A stretch of 64,000 bases of DNA from UBA5364 sp050259235 (GCA_050259235.1 JBLNAG010000002.1:186001-250000), one strand, 5' to 3'; positions 25,828-35,208 are shown, counted from the first letter of the stretch. Notes: generated by a model not told the origin, from the sequence alone. Program-made: numbers and translations.

Positions 25828-26769
25828 ATGTTAGAAATAATTCAAGGACAAATTGTTCTATTTATTATATTGATCATTTTAGTTTTTGTTATGATTATTC
25901 GTTTTGTATATTATCAAATAATAAGTTTACTAACTAAATCCGAGTTGAAGAAATTACATTCTAAATTGACTATTGATGAACTAAACAAAGAATTAAAGCC
26001 ATTTGGATTTGCATATAATACCAATCAAGATATTTTCTTTTCTGTTATGTATCCTTGGCAAAGAGCTTATGGATATTGTAGACAATACGATGATGCTTCT
26101 CCTCTATTAAGCATGATTATTGATTGTGAACCGATTTATTTTAAATATGGCAATAGAAAGTGGCTAATTGAATTTTGGAAAGGCCAATATGGTATGACAA
26201 CTGGTGGTGAAATAGGTATTTATGTAGCTAATGAAAATGATGATTCATTTAAAGAAACTATTTATAATAGTATAACCGATGAAGAATGTTTATCCATGTC
26301 TTATACATTAAAGAAAAAACAAAAAAGTTTAATAACACGAAACAGCAAGCATTGGTGGTTAACTGGATTTAAATTAGGCGAATATTCTAAACCATCTAAT
26401 CTAACAATGGATTTATCCATAACTTTCAAAAATAATAATATGCTTACTTCTTTTACAAATAGTTTAGAAAAAATTGGTTATAAAAAACCAAACATCAAAA
26501 TTACTAATAAAACTGTTAGTTTAACATTTGATAAACCTCATAATAAACAACCTATAACTAGAAATATATTTACCAATATTGTCATGCAATCTTACAATAA
26601 AAGTAACTGTAAATTATATAATAAACTAACTAAAAATTATAATAATTCTCTAGATAAAATAAATTATATTCGTAGTAAATTCCCACTTCTATATAAACAA
26701 ATAATGAATTTTGAAAAAAATGAACAAGTATTTCAAAAATATCGACCCACTCCTAAAAATGTTAAATAG
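25828..26769 (+). CDS. DUF4474 domain protein, membrane-anchored
   Basis: Protein of 313 residues with one N-terminal membrane segment (about 9-33) and a conserved DUF4474 domain at about residues 50-200. The stretch FGFAYNTNQDIFFSVMYPWQ, then MIIDCEPIYFKYGNRKWLIE and FWKGQYGMTTGGEIGIY, are the most conserved parts of that family. Function is unknown. The start is the ATG at 25828 after GAAAGGAG; a GTG at 25810 lies upstream of that site. It is followed after 17 bases by a phosphoesterase gene with a clear ribosome site, so the two probably form an operon and may act on one substrate. Confidence 0.8.
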   Translation: MLEIIQGQIVLFIILIILVFVMIIRFVYYQIISLLTKSELKKLHSKLTIDELNKELKPFGFAYNTNQDIFFSVMYPWQRAYGYCRQYDDASPLLSMIIDCEPIYFKYGNRKWLIEFWKGQYGMTTGGEIGIYVANENDDSFKETIYNSITDEECLSMSYTLKKKQKSLITRNSKHWWLTGFKLGEYSKPSNLTMDLSITFKNNNMLTSFTNSLEKIGYKKPNIKITNKTVSLTFDKPHNKQPITRNIFTNIVMQSYNKSNCKLYNKLTKNYNNSLDKINYIRSKFPLLYKQIMNFEKNEQVFQKYRPTPKNVK

Positions 26770-26786
26770 CTAGAAGGAGGAATACG

Positions 26787-27677
26787 ATGAATACATCAAA
26801 GAAACTATCTCAATTATTAAATAATTCAAAAGAATTAGTTATTGATGATAATTCTAAAATTATTATTATGAGTGATTGCCACCGCGGATACGATACTTGG
26901 GGGGATGATTTTTCAAGAAATGAAAATATTTTTCTAGCAGCACTTAGTTATTACTACACAAATAGTTATACGTACGTTGAAGTTGGTGATGGCGATGATT
27001 TGTGGGAAAACAAATCTCTAAGTAAAATAATTGAAACTCATAAAGATGTTTTCTCACTTCTATATATGTTCGATAGAATGAATAGATTATATCTTCTTTT
27101 CGGAAATCATGATATAGTCAAAAAAAAGGAATGTATTAATCATTCTTTAGTATATAATAATGGAAATATTGAAAGGTACATGCTATTATTTAAAGATATA
27201 TGTGTAGATGAAGCATTAGTCCTTAGGTATTTACCAACTAATGATCGAATTTTAATTACTCATGGTCACCAAGGAGACTTCTTAAATGATAAAATTTGGA
27301 AAGTCTCTAGATTTTTAGTCAGATACTTATGGCATCCACTAGAATTGATTGGTATAAAAAATCCTACTAGTGCGGCATCAAGTATTAATAAGAAACTATC
27401 AGTTGAAGGTAAACTTAAAGAATGGACTGATAAAAATAAACAGATGCTAATTGCTGGTCATACCCATAGACCAGTTTTCCCTAAAGTTGGTGAACCATTA
27501 TATTTTAATGATGGTTGTTGTGTCCATCCCAGATATGTAACGGGTATCGAGATTGCTGATGGAGATATTTCCTTAATTAAATGGTCTATTAAAACAAGAA
27601 TGGATCAATCACTATTTGTCGCCAAAGAAGCATTATTTGGTCCAATAAAATTAAAAGATTACTTCGATAATTTATAA
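26787..27677 (+). CDS. LpxH-like calcineurin-type phosphoesterase
   Basis: Binuclear metallophosphoesterase of 296 residues. All core motifs are visible in order: MSDCHRG, VGDGDDLWE, FGNHD, THGHQGD and AGHTHRP, followed by FNDGCCVHPR. The DLWE and NDG features are closest to UDP-2,3-diacylglucosamine hydrolase LpxH, yet nothing in this window suggests an outer membrane or lipid A. The natural substrate in this monoderm-looking genome is unknown; a nucleotide-linked lipid or sugar is possible. No signal peptide. It is cotranscribed with the DUF4474 gene (AGAAGGAGG before the ATG). Confidence 0.85.
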   Translation: MNTSKKLSQLLNNSKELVIDDNSKIIIMSDCHRGYDTWGDDFSRNENIFLAALSYYYTNSYTYVEVGDGDDLWENKSLSKIIETHKDVFSLLYMFDRMNRLYLLFGNHDIVKKKECINHSLVYNNGNIERYMLLFKDICVDEALVLRYLPTNDRILITHGHQGDFLNDKIWKVSRFLVRYLWHPLELIGIKNPTSAASSINKKLSVEGKLKEWTDKNKQMLIAGHTHRPVFPKVGEPLYFNDGCCVHPRYVTGIEIADGDISLIKWSIKTRMDQSLFVAKEALFGPIKLKDYFDNL

Positions 27678-27681
27678 ATAA

Positions 27682-28359
27682 TTATATTAAGTATTTAATT
27701 ATCATCATGATTCCTAGAATTATTGGTTGATGAATTAAATAAATCAAAAGAGAGTATTTACTTGTTATAGCTATTATTTTACTTTGAGTATATAAATTTA
27801 AGATACTCTTTTTTTTGTAATAATAAATTTTATAAATTAATATTCCTAATATAAATAAAGATAAATATGGAAATAAAGGATAATAATCAATTGATGGTTT
27901 GCCAAATGTATTTTCTAAGAACATAATTATTTTTGTATTATATATAAAGGTATCAAAACTAAATAATATTCCAATAACCAAAGCTATTAATAATAAAAGC
28001 CAATTATTTATTCTTTTTAATAGTGGAAATAAAATCATGCTTATTCCTAAAAAGTGTAATATGCCGAATCTAACATATTCATCTCCAAAAACAAGATAAC
28101 TCGCAAAAGTAACAATTACTCCACAACCAAATACTATTATTCCTCGTTTTATAGGATTTTTACTAAAGCCACTGTTAATGCCTGCTAAAAAGATAAATAA
28201 AATAGCCGCAATTCTTCCTAACCAATACCAAAATCCCGAATCATAATTTACATTTAATCCAATGAATTCATTTAAATCATATACAAAATGAAAAGTAATC
28301 ATTAAAACTATAGCTATTACCTTTAATAAATCTATTTCAAAAATTCTCCTATTTATCAT
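27682..28359 (-). CDS. DUF1624 / heparan N-acetyltransferase-like membrane protein
   Basis: Membrane protein of 225 residues with about seven transmembrane segments. The front end RRIFEIDLLKVIAIVLMITFHFVYDLN contains the Glu-Ile-Asp and the His in the first helix. GRIAAILFIFLAGINSGF and RFGILHFLGISM complete the acyltransferase-like pattern of the DUF1624 family. Such proteins may acylate a cell-surface sugar, using acetyl-CoA from the cytoplasm; this is family-level inference. It is convergent with the phosphoesterase gene with only four bases between stops and no clear terminator. Confidence 0.78.
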   Translation of the reverse strand: MINRRIFEIDLLKVIAIVLMITFHFVYDLNEFIGLNVNYDSGFWYWLGRIAAILFIFLAGINSGFSKNPIKRGIIVFGCGVIVTFASYLVFGDEYVRFGILHFLGISMILFPLLKRINNWLLLLIALVIGILFSFDTFIYNTKIIMFLENTFGKPSIDYYPLFPYLSLFILGILIYKIYYYKKKSILNLYTQSKIIAITSKYSLLIYLIHQPIILGIMMIIKYLI

Positions 28360-28402
28360 TTGATCACCTATATTATATTATAACATACTGCCAATGCATA
28401 AA

Positions 28403-28425
28403 AAAAAGAAGAATTTCTTCTTTTT
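28403..28425 (-). terminator. Terminator after the 28424 gene
   Basis: AAAAAGAAGAA / TTCTTCTTTTT arms with a one-base loop centre, at the stop of the leftward gene ending at 28424. Confidence 0.65.
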
Positions 28426-29179
28426 ATTTTAAATGAACATTACTAATAAATTCTTTAACATTATCTTGATTAAAATATGAATTACTTTTATTATTCCAAA
28501 ATCCAAATGAATAATTTTTCTTATCACTAATTAAATGTACTTCATACACTAAGTCACTTATATTATACATATAACCTTTAACATCACCATCAATAATACT
28601 GATGTTTGAAACTGGAACCACAGTATTAACATAAGTTTTAATAAGATAATTTATTCTAATTTCATCTCTACTAGAAAAAATATTCAACTTATCACTATAG
28701 TGTTTAATAATATATTTGTATATATCAAAGTCATTATTGAGATTATACTTTTTTAATAATTCTTTAGTATTAGTACCTTTAAAACCAAATCCAAAAGTTG
28801 TAACATCAGAAGAGGTTAAAGTTTCATAAGCACTAAAAGTTCTACCTACTTTAAAAAGGGCAGTATACTTATCTGAAGAATTATCAAGAAGATAATAACT
28901 ATAATATGGATATATTAATTCATTATAAGTTTCATCCTTCTTCAAGACAAAATTATCTTTAAGTTGCCTATAACTTATATCTTCAAATTGTTGCATTTTA
29001 CTATTATCTATAGCAGTATTAGTAGTAATTTTTATTACATTACCTGAAACTTTTAATCTTTCAACTACATCTTCATTTAACTCTACTTGATAATTGAATA
29101 ATAAAAATATCTTATATCCAAAATAACCAACAGTTAAAATCAATAAAAAGATAATTAACGTTACAACTTTCTTTTTCAC
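28424..29179 (-). CDS. Hypothetical membrane-anchored protein (251 aa)
   Basis: Not recognised. One N-terminal membrane segment (about 4-27, VVTLIIFLLILTVGYFGYKIF) anchors an extracellular domain with mixed strands and several Tyr-rich stretches (YNELIYPYYSYYLLDN). The last part (KNYSFGFWNNKSNSYF) suggests a compact beta domain. No Cys pair or enzyme motif is seen. The start is a GTG at 29179 preceded by AGGAGTTAT. It lies between the DUF1624 gene and the ABC exporter operon and has its own terminator. Confidence 0.62.
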   Translation of the reverse strand: MKKKVVTLIIFLLILTVGYFGYKIFLLFNYQVELNEDVVERLKVSGNVIKITTNTAIDNSKMQQFEDISYRQLKDNFVLKKDETYNELIYPYYSYYLLDNSSDKYTALFKVGRTFSAYETLTSSDVTTFGFGFKGTNTKELLKKYNLNNDFDIYKYIIKHYSDKLNIFSSRDEIRINYLIKTYVNTVVPVSNISIIDGDVKGYMYNISDLVYEVHLISDKKNYSFGFWNNKSNSYFNQDNVKEFISNVHLK

Positions 29180-29261
29180 AAATATAACTCCTCTACTTTA
29201 TACTATTATACAATAAACTTGTTAAAAACAAAAATAATTCTATCTTAAATATATATAATAA

Positions 29262-29289
29262 AAAACTAAGTAAATATCTACTTAGTTTT
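29262..29289 (-). terminator. Terminator of the ABC exporter operon
   Basis: Inverted repeat AAAACTAAGTA / TACTTAGTTTT with a 6-base loop overlapping the stop at 29282. Confidence 0.8.
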
Positions 29290-31105
29290 GAAATTGTGAA
29301 TTATATAGTTCAGCATAGAAACCATTCTTTTCAATTAATTGTTTATGATTTCCTTGTTCAATGATATCTCCATCTTTCATTACTAATATTAAATCAGCGT
29401 TTTTAATAGTTGATAATCTATGAGCAATTACAAAAGATGTTCTTCCACTAGTTAATTTATCCATTGCTTTTTGAACTAATTCTTCTGTTCTTGTATCTAC
29501 TGAAGAAGTAGCTTCATCTAGTATTAAAAGTGGTGAAGCTTTAATCATACCTCTAGCAATTGTTAGTAATTGTTTTTGACCAACAGAAATACTTTCAGCA
29601 TCACTAATAATAGTATTATAACTATCTGGTAAAGTTCTAATAAAATGATCTATACCAACTATCTTACATACTTCTTCAACTTGTTCAGTTGTTACTCCAG
29701 ATTTATTATAAATAATATTTTCTTTTACGGTACCATTAAATAACCAAGTATCTTGAAGAACCATCGTAAATAAATCATGAATATTTTCTCTAGTTAAATC
29801 ATTTATTGAAACATCGTCAATTTTTATATCACCTGAATTTATTTCATAGAATTTCATAAGTAAATTAACTAAAGTTGTTTTACCAGCTCCAGTTGGTCCT
29901 ACTATAGCAATCTTTTGACCCGCTTTAACATTAACACTAAAGTCTTTAATTATAACTTTATCAGGATTATATCCAAACTTAACATGTTCAAAAGTAACAT
30001 TTCCTTTTACTTCATCTTCTTTTAATACTTTTATTTTATTACTTTCATCACTTATTTCTTCTTCAGCTAAGAAAGTAAATACTCTTTCACTAGCAGCAGC
30101 TGTTGATTGTAATTGAGTTGCTGATTGAGCAATAGTAACTAAAGGATGAGTAAATAATCTTATATAGATCATGAATGCTACAATTGTTCCTATTGTTATA
30201 CTATCATTTATTACTAACATAGCACCAACAATACAAACTGCAACATACCCAAAGTTACCTATAAAAGACATTATTGGTTGCATCAAACCAGACATAAACT
30301 GACTCTTCTTAGCACTAATATATAATTTTTCATTTATCTCATCAAATTTTCTATTTGAATCATTAATTCCATTATATACCTTTACAACATTGTGACCAGA
30401 ATATATTTCTTCAATATGTCCATTAATTTTGCCAAGTTCATTTTGTTGTGTATCAAAATATTTTTGAGACTTTGATAATATTGTAACCATTAGAATAAAA
30501 CCAACAAAAGTTGCAACTAAAGCTGTTGTTGCCATAATCCAATTAGTTATAAGCATCATTACTACAACACCAAGAAGTAGTGTTATAGCATTTACTAAAC
30601 TACCAACACTGTTATTCATCGTTTGTCCGATAGTATCAACATCATTAGTTACTCTAGACAAAATATTACCATAACTATTATTATCAAAATATCTTAAAGG
30701 AAGTTTATTAATTTTAACAGATATTTCATTACGTAACTTCTTAGAAAATTTATTAGTAACAGTAGCCATAATAAATCCTTGAAAGTAATTAAATAAACTA
30801 CTTAATACATAAATTATTGCCAAGAATACTGTAATATTTATTACTTTATCAAAATTAATTCCAGTCATTAAACCTTTAGCAATTTCATTAGTCATATCTT
30901 TGATATTATCAGGACCAATTATTGAAAATATAGCACTTATTATTGCTAAAATGATTGCTGAAATAATTGCTGAAAAATAAGGTTTTGAATATTTAATTAA
31001 TTTAATCATTGATCCTTTAAAATCTTTAGCTTTTTCACCACTACCTTGCATACCAGGAGGACCCATACGTTGTGGTCTTACACTTCTTCTCTCATCATTA
31101 TGCAT
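29282..31105 (-). CDS. ABC exporter half-transporter, subunit with consensus Walker B
   Basis: Fused membrane domain (six segments, residues about 35-330) and nucleotide-binding domain (about 370-600). Walker A is GPTGAGKTT, Walker B LLILDEATSSVD with catalytic Glu, and the H-switch IAHRLS. The signature motif is degenerate: SVGQKQ instead of SGGQ. It pairs with the next gene (8-bp overlap) as a heterodimeric multidrug-type exporter of the BmrCD/LmrCD kind. In those, one ATP site is degenerate, and the missing signature here faces the altered Walker B and H-switch of the partner. The N-terminus (SVRPQRMGPPGMQGSG) is a low-complexity tail. Substrate unknown. Confidence 0.9.
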   Translation of the reverse strand: MHNDERRSVRPQRMGPPGMQGSGEKAKDFKGSMIKLIKYSKPYFSAIISAIILAIISAIFSIIGPDNIKDMTNEIAKGLMTGINFDKVINITVFLAIIYVLSSLFNYFQGFIMATVTNKFSKKLRNEISVKINKLPLRYFDNNSYGNILSRVTNDVDTIGQTMNNSVGSLVNAITLLLGVVVMMLITNWIMATTALVATFVGFILMVTILSKSQKYFDTQQNELGKINGHIEEIYSGHNVVKVYNGINDSNRKFDEINEKLYISAKKSQFMSGLMQPIMSFIGNFGYVAVCIVGAMLVINDSITIGTIVAFMIYIRLFTHPLVTIAQSATQLQSTAAASERVFTFLAEEEISDESNKIKVLKEDEVKGNVTFEHVKFGYNPDKVIIKDFSVNVKAGQKIAIVGPTGAGKTTLVNLLMKFYEINSGDIKIDDVSINDLTRENIHDLFTMVLQDTWLFNGTVKENIIYNKSGVTTEQVEEVCKIVGIDHFIRTLPDSYNTIISDAESISVGQKQLLTIARGMIKASPLLILDEATSSVDTRTEELVQKAMDKLTSGRTSFVIAHRLSTIKNADLILVMKDGDIIEQGNHKQLIEKNGFYAELYNSQFQN

Positions 31106-32858
31106 TTTCTAACTCCTCCTTACTTAATTGTGATAAAGCAATTTCATTATAGACTTTACATTTTTTAAGTAATTCTTTGTGAGTACCCATACCAACCATT
31201 TTTCCATCATCAAGAACGATAATTTTGTCAGCATTAATAATACTACCAATACGTTGAGCAACAATTAAAACGGTTGCTTCTTTAGTATATTCTTTTAACT
31301 TCTTTCTTAAAGTATAATCAGTCTTATAATCAAGAGCTGAGAAAGAATCATCAAATATATATATTTCTGGGTTTTTAGCAATAGCTCTAGCAATAGCTAA
31401 TCTTTGCTTTTGACCACCAGATACATTAGTACCACCTTGTGCAATATGTGATTGATATTTCTTAGGCATTTTTTCTACGAAATCTGCTTGTGCTACTTGA
31501 ATAGCTTCTTTTATTTTTTGATCATTTATTTTAATTTCTGAACTTTCCCCATAAGCAACATTATATTTAACAGTTCCACTAAACATTACTGCTCTTTGAG
31601 GAACATAGCCTAATTTACCATGTAGATAATTTTGTTTATAATCTTTAACATTAACTCCATCAACTAATACGACACCTTCAGTTGCATCATAAAATCTTGG
31701 AATTAAATTAATTAAAGTTGACTTACCAGAACCAGTTGAACCTATAAAAGCTACTGTTTCTCCTTGTTCAATCTTAAACGAAATGTCTTCTAACATATAT
31801 GCTTCAGCATCAGGGTATTTAAATGATACATTTTTAAATTCAATTGTTCCCTTTTCAGTTGATACATCTTTATCAATAGTTCCATCTTTTATTGAAGCTT
31901 CAGTATCTAATACTTCTAAAACTCTTTTTGCTGATACTGCAGATCTTGGATAAATAATGAAAATCATCGCTAACATCATAAATGCCATAACAACTTGCAT
32001 AGCATATGAAGAAAATACTATCATATTACTAAATATTTCTAGTTTATCCATCATTTTAGCTTCATCTATTAAATAAGCACCAACAAAATAAATAGCTAGA
32101 GTTAACCCTGACATTATGAAAGGCATAACTGCTGGTATCATAGCCATTAATCTTTGAGTAAACATATTCGTTTTAGTTAAATCATTATTAGCTTTATTAA
32201 ACTCTTTTTCTTGATATTTTTCAGCATTATAAGCTCTTACTACTCTAATACCAGTTAAATTTTCTCTAGTTGTTCTATTTAAATTATCAGTTAATTGTTG
32301 GATAATTTTAAATTTTGGTAAAGCTAATATTACTAATATAGTTATCATTAATAATAGTACTAAAACAGCAAATCCTGTAATAACACTCCATTGCCAACTT
32401 TTACCTGCTATCTTATAAATAGCCCAAATAGCTAATATTGGAGCTTTAATAACTAATTGTAATCCCATTGAAATAATCATTTGAATTTGGGTAATATCAT
32501 TAGTTGTTCTAGTAATTAAACTACCTGTAGAAAATTTATTTATTTCTTCCATTCCAAAATGTTCTACTTTTCTAAATACATCTCTTCTAAGACATTTAGA
32601 AAAACTAGCAGCCACACTAGCCGCAAAATATCCAACAATAAATGAAGATGTTAAACTTCCTAGAGCACATAATAACATATATCCTCCAGGAACTAATACA
32701 TCAGCTATTGTTGTTCCTTTAGTTTCAATTAATCTTGTTATTTCAGACATATAGTCTGGTAACTTAAGATCTAACCATACTTGAGCAATTATAAATATAG
32801 TACTAATAATAATTAAACCTATTTCTTTTTTACCCAATCGTTTAAATAATTTTAACAT
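31098..32858 (-). CDS. ABC exporter half-transporter, subunit with degenerate ATP site
   Basis: Partner subunit of 586 residues: six membrane segments, then the ATPase domain. Walker A GSTGSGKST and signature VSGGQKQRL are consensus. Walker B reads IYIFDDSFSALD, with Asp in place of the catalytic Glu, and the H-switch reads VAQRIGS, with Gln for His. These are the changes expected in the degenerate-site subunit of a heterodimeric exporter, and they complement the broken signature of the 29282 gene. First gene of the operon; the start has AAGGGAGAT. The upstream 145 bases carry two hairpins, one of which may be an operator; no regulator gene is adjacent. Confidence 0.9.
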   Translation of the reverse strand: MLKLFKRLGKKEIGLIIISTIFIIAQVWLDLKLPDYMSEITRLIETKGTTIADVLVPGGYMLLCALGSLTSSFIVGYFAASVAASFSKCLRRDVFRKVEHFGMEEINKFSTGSLITRTTNDITQIQMIISMGLQLVIKAPILAIWAIYKIAGKSWQWSVITGFAVLVLLLMITILVILALPKFKIIQQLTDNLNRTTRENLTGIRVVRAYNAEKYQEKEFNKANNDLTKTNMFTQRLMAMIPAVMPFIMSGLTLAIYFVGAYLIDEAKMMDKLEIFSNMIVFSSYAMQVVMAFMMLAMIFIIYPRSAVSAKRVLEVLDTEASIKDGTIDKDVSTEKGTIEFKNVSFKYPDAEAYMLEDISFKIEQGETVAFIGSTGSGKSTLINLIPRFYDATEGVVLVDGVNVKDYKQNYLHGKLGYVPQRAVMFSGTVKYNVAYGESSEIKINDQKIKEAIQVAQADFVEKMPKKYQSHIAQGGTNVSGGQKQRLAIARAIAKNPEIYIFDDSFSALDYKTDYTLRKKLKEYTKEATVLIVAQRIGSIINADKIIVLDDGKMVGMGTHKELLKKCKVYNEIALSQLSKEELENA

Positions 32859-32903
32859 TTTATCTCCCTTTCATTAGATGTATATAATCCATAAGTACTA
32901 TAT

Positions 32904-32960
32904 TCAAAAAGTAAAATCATGTACTTTTTAGCACAATAAAACCTTATATCATAAGGATTT
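32904..32960 (-). terminator. Two hairpins between the patatin gene and the ABC operon
   Basis: Downstream of the patatin stop on the minus strand come AATCCTTATGATATAAGGTT (near 32940-32960) and then AAAAGTA / TACTTTT (near 32907-32930), each followed by T-rich sequence. The first is the likely patatin terminator; the second overlaps the probable ABC promoter region. Confidence 0.45.
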
Positions 32961-33004
32961 ATTTTTTTATATACTCTTCTTTTTCTATACCATTTTACTA
33001 CAAC

Positions 33005-34243
33005 TTATAAAAAATTCCAATTGTTTTTTTCTAGTATTATGTATAAATATATCGCTCCCATTAATGTTTTAGGATAAATTATTGAAGTTCTATATACCTT
33101 ATTCCTATTATTTTCTATATCATTTAACTTTAAATATATTTTTCTTGCTACACAACTTCTAAGTTTAAAAATCCTCATTTTCCATCTAGATAAGAAATTC
33201 TTTTTAAAATTAATATCTAACTTTCGATACTTTTCAATAATTATCTCATTAAATTTTTCCATTGTATATATTCTAGACTCATCAACATTTAATAAGTAAG
33301 CAATAAATTCTATTGAGTTAATAAATTCCTTTAAAGTTATATCAAATTCATTATTTTTTCCTCTTAATTTATAAGGAGTATTTGATTGGTGTTTAAATAT
33401 TTTGAGTAACATTTGCTTAATATAATCTTTATTTTCATAATAAAAATTACTTAACTCTTTATCTTTAAAAGTATATATATTTCCTTCGTGTTTTTTATAC
33501 ACTTTCATAGTATCATTATAACCTAACTTTAGATTTCTTTGAGCCACTTTCTTATCAAAAAAAGCGGGAAATCCTAATCTACTTTTAGGTACAATATAAG
33601 TTATCTTAATATTTTTATCTTTGACTGGCTTACGTTTACCAAAAACACCAGTGTAAACAGCTATTATCTCAGTTGCTCCCATATCAATTGCAAGATTAAT
33701 TGGTAGATTATCATAATATCCACCATCTACATAATAATTATCATTAATTTTTTTCTTTTTAAAAATAGGAAACAAAGTAGCGGATGCTATTACATAATCT
33801 CTTAATTTATTATGCTCCATATCACTCTTTTTTATCATTAATGGCCTTTTATTATCAAAATCATATATAACAGTTCCATAATCAATACTAGAATTAAAAA
33901 ATAATTCTTCATTTAAATATTTATCAAGATTTTGTTCTAAAGCTTTTATTTCTAATCCTTGTTTAAAAAAAGCATCATTTAAATACTTTCCAATAACTTT
34001 TCTTTTATTTAAATTTTCTTTTTCAAAAAAAGTATCATTAAAAACCTCTTTAAAGTTTATATTAGACCAAAATTCCATTACTTCTTCAAAATTATCTTGA
34101 ACCATAAAAGCTCCATTTAACGCTCCTACTGAAGTTCCAGTAATAATATCATATTTTATATTAAGTTCGCGAAGAGCTTTCCAAACACCAATTTGATAAG
34201 CTCCCCTTGAACCCCCTCCGGATAAGACTAAAGCTCTTTTCAT
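33005..34243 (-). CDS. Patatin-like phospholipase, copy 1
   Basis: Acyl hydrolase of 412 residues with the patatin Ser-Asp dyad: oxyanion loop SGGGSRGAYQIG, nucleophile elbow GTSVG (Ser about 41) and VDGGYYDN with the catalytic Asp near residue 157. The C-terminal 200 residues are outside the core and of unknown function. A second copy at 51515-52756 shares the same layout and clear similarity throughout (for instance YNDTMKVYK in both). The start is the ATG at 34243 after TTAGGTG. Probable substrate: membrane phospholipid or lysophospholipid. Confidence 0.88.
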   Translation of the reverse strand: MKRALVLSGGGSRGAYQIGVWKALRELNIKYDIITGTSVGALNGAFMVQDNFEEVMEFWSNINFKEVFNDTFFEKENLNKRKVIGKYLNDAFFKQGLEIKALEQNLDKYLNEELFFNSSIDYGTVIYDFDNKRPLMIKKSDMEHNKLRDYVIASATLFPIFKKKKINDNYYVDGGYYDNLPINLAIDMGATEIIAVYTGVFGKRKPVKDKNIKITYIVPKSRLGFPAFFDKKVAQRNLKLGYNDTMKVYKKHEGNIYTFKDKELSNFYYENKDYIKQMLLKIFKHQSNTPYKLRGKNNEFDITLKEFINSIEFIAYLLNVDESRIYTMEKFNEIIIEKYRKLDINFKKNFLSRWKMRIFKLRSCVARKIYLKLNDIENNRNKVYRTSIIYPKTLMGAIYLYIILEKNNWNFL

Positions 34244-34289
34244 ATTTAACACCTAAATAATTATATCAAATCACAATATGTTTTAATAC

Positions 34290-34321
34290 AAAAAAAAGAA
34301 AACAGAGATTATTCCCTGTTT
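34290..34321 (-). terminator. sspF terminator
   Basis: Near-perfect AAACAGGG / CTCTGTTT stem on the minus strand followed by a T-rich run at 34290-34297, just past the sspF stop. Confidence 0.7.
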
Positions 34322-34330
34322 CTTGTACGC

Positions 34331-34492
34331 CTATCTATAAGTTCCGTTGGCAATTTCTATTGCCATTTTGACCATATTTCCACAGTCTCTTGATGATACA
34401 GAACCCCATCCTTCATTTTTAACTATATCATAAACACCTAAATGACTTGCGATTTTTTCTTTTAAATTTTCTGACATAATACCTTTACTCAT
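34331..34492 (-). CDS. sspF: Small acid-soluble spore protein, SspF type
   Basis: A 53-residue protein with the alpha/beta SASP signature in the SspF arrangement: MSENLKEKIASHLGVYDIV, then NEGWGSVSSRDCGNMVKMAI and a short tail. Bacillus SspF reads similarly (a Leu-Gly-Phe-hydrophobic segment, GWGGITSRDAGNMVKRAIE). These proteins coat spore DNA or act late in sporulation. AAGGAGG stands nine bases before the ATG at 34492. A sigma-G-like promoter lies upstream and a terminator downstream, so it is a monocistronic forespore gene. It fills most of the 311-base gap between the patatin and CAT genes. Confidence 0.88.
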   Translation of the reverse strand: MSKGIMSENLKEKIASHLGVYDIVKNEGWGSVSSRDCGNMVKMAIEIANGTYR

Positions 34493-34525
34493 ATGGACAA
34501 ACCTCCTTCATACTGCGTACATAAT

Positions 34526-34554
34526 TAGTATGCTTTATAAGATTTATTCCATAC
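34526..34554 (-). promoter_or_regulatory. Sigma-G-like promoter of sspF
   Basis: On the minus strand GTATG (34550-34554), a 17-base spacer and CATACTA (34526-34532), fitting the forespore sigma-G consensus gHATR-N17/18-CATnHTA. No TATAAT element is present at this position. Confidence 0.6.
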
Positions 34555-35208
34555 TTATTTTAATATATTTTGAGCATCATCCAATAATTCTTGAATTTTA
34601 ATAAAAGTTTTTGATAAAGGATAACCATCAACAAATAAATGACTAACCGTAATATTTAAAGTTAATTCATACTTACCATTATTATTAGTATATTTTCCCC
34701 AACATATTCTAGGAATACTTTGCGAAGATTTATTATCAGGCATTGGATGTGATACATGTGAAAAATCTAACCAAGGTAAACATGTAATATAATATTCATC
34801 CCAACAATTTTCCGGATTATAATTTTCTTCAGTTGTTTTAAGTTGTTCTTTAGCATTATTTATAGATGTACTTGCTACTGAATAAAATTCTTTATAATCT
34901 TCATAATTTTGATGTCTAACATTTTCAAATGTTCCTGAATTTGTTAAAACAGTATAAGCTGGATTAATATAATCATAAACCACTGGTTCACCATCAACTA
35001 ATCTCATTTTCATTTCTTCAACACTATTTAATCCTTTTACCACAATATATAACATATTAATAAAAAATGATTGATTATTTTTTTTAGTATGCTCGACTAA
35101 TTTAGTAACATCCATTCTTACATTTACATCATAACAAGGATTACTAAAATCTTTAAACCATTCATATTGTTTTTTTCTTTCCCAATTAACCACATTAATT
35201 TTCTTCAT
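34555..35208 (-). CDS. Chloramphenicol acetyltransferase-like protein
   Basis: CatA-family acetyltransferase of 217 residues, the normal length of the trimeric enzyme. The catalytic His is in SHLFVDGYPLS (HxxxDG, about residue 188). FSHVSHPMPDN, SIPRICWGKY and NMLYIVVKGLNSV match other CAT segments. Acetyl-CoA-dependent O-acetylation of chloramphenicol is possible, but chromosomal CAT-like proteins of gut Firmicutes often have no proven drug activity. No mobile element borders it; base composition is like that of the neighbours. ATG at 35208. Confidence 0.85.
   Translation of the reverse strand: MKKINVVNWERKKQYEWFKDFSNPCYDVNVRMDVTKLVEHTKKNNQSFFINMLYIVVKGLNSVEEMKMRLVDGEPVVYDYINPAYTVLTNSGTFENVRHQNYEDYKEFYSVASTSINNAKEQLKTTEENYNPENCWDEYYITCLPWLDFSHVSHPMPDNKSSQSIPRICWGKYTNNNGKYELTLNITVSHLFVDGYPLSKTFIKIQELLDDAQNILK

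Noticed and set aside
26787..27677. Lipid A biosynthesis gene lpxH
   Set aside because: Motifs are LpxH-like, but there is no other sign of an outer membrane here, so only the family is named.
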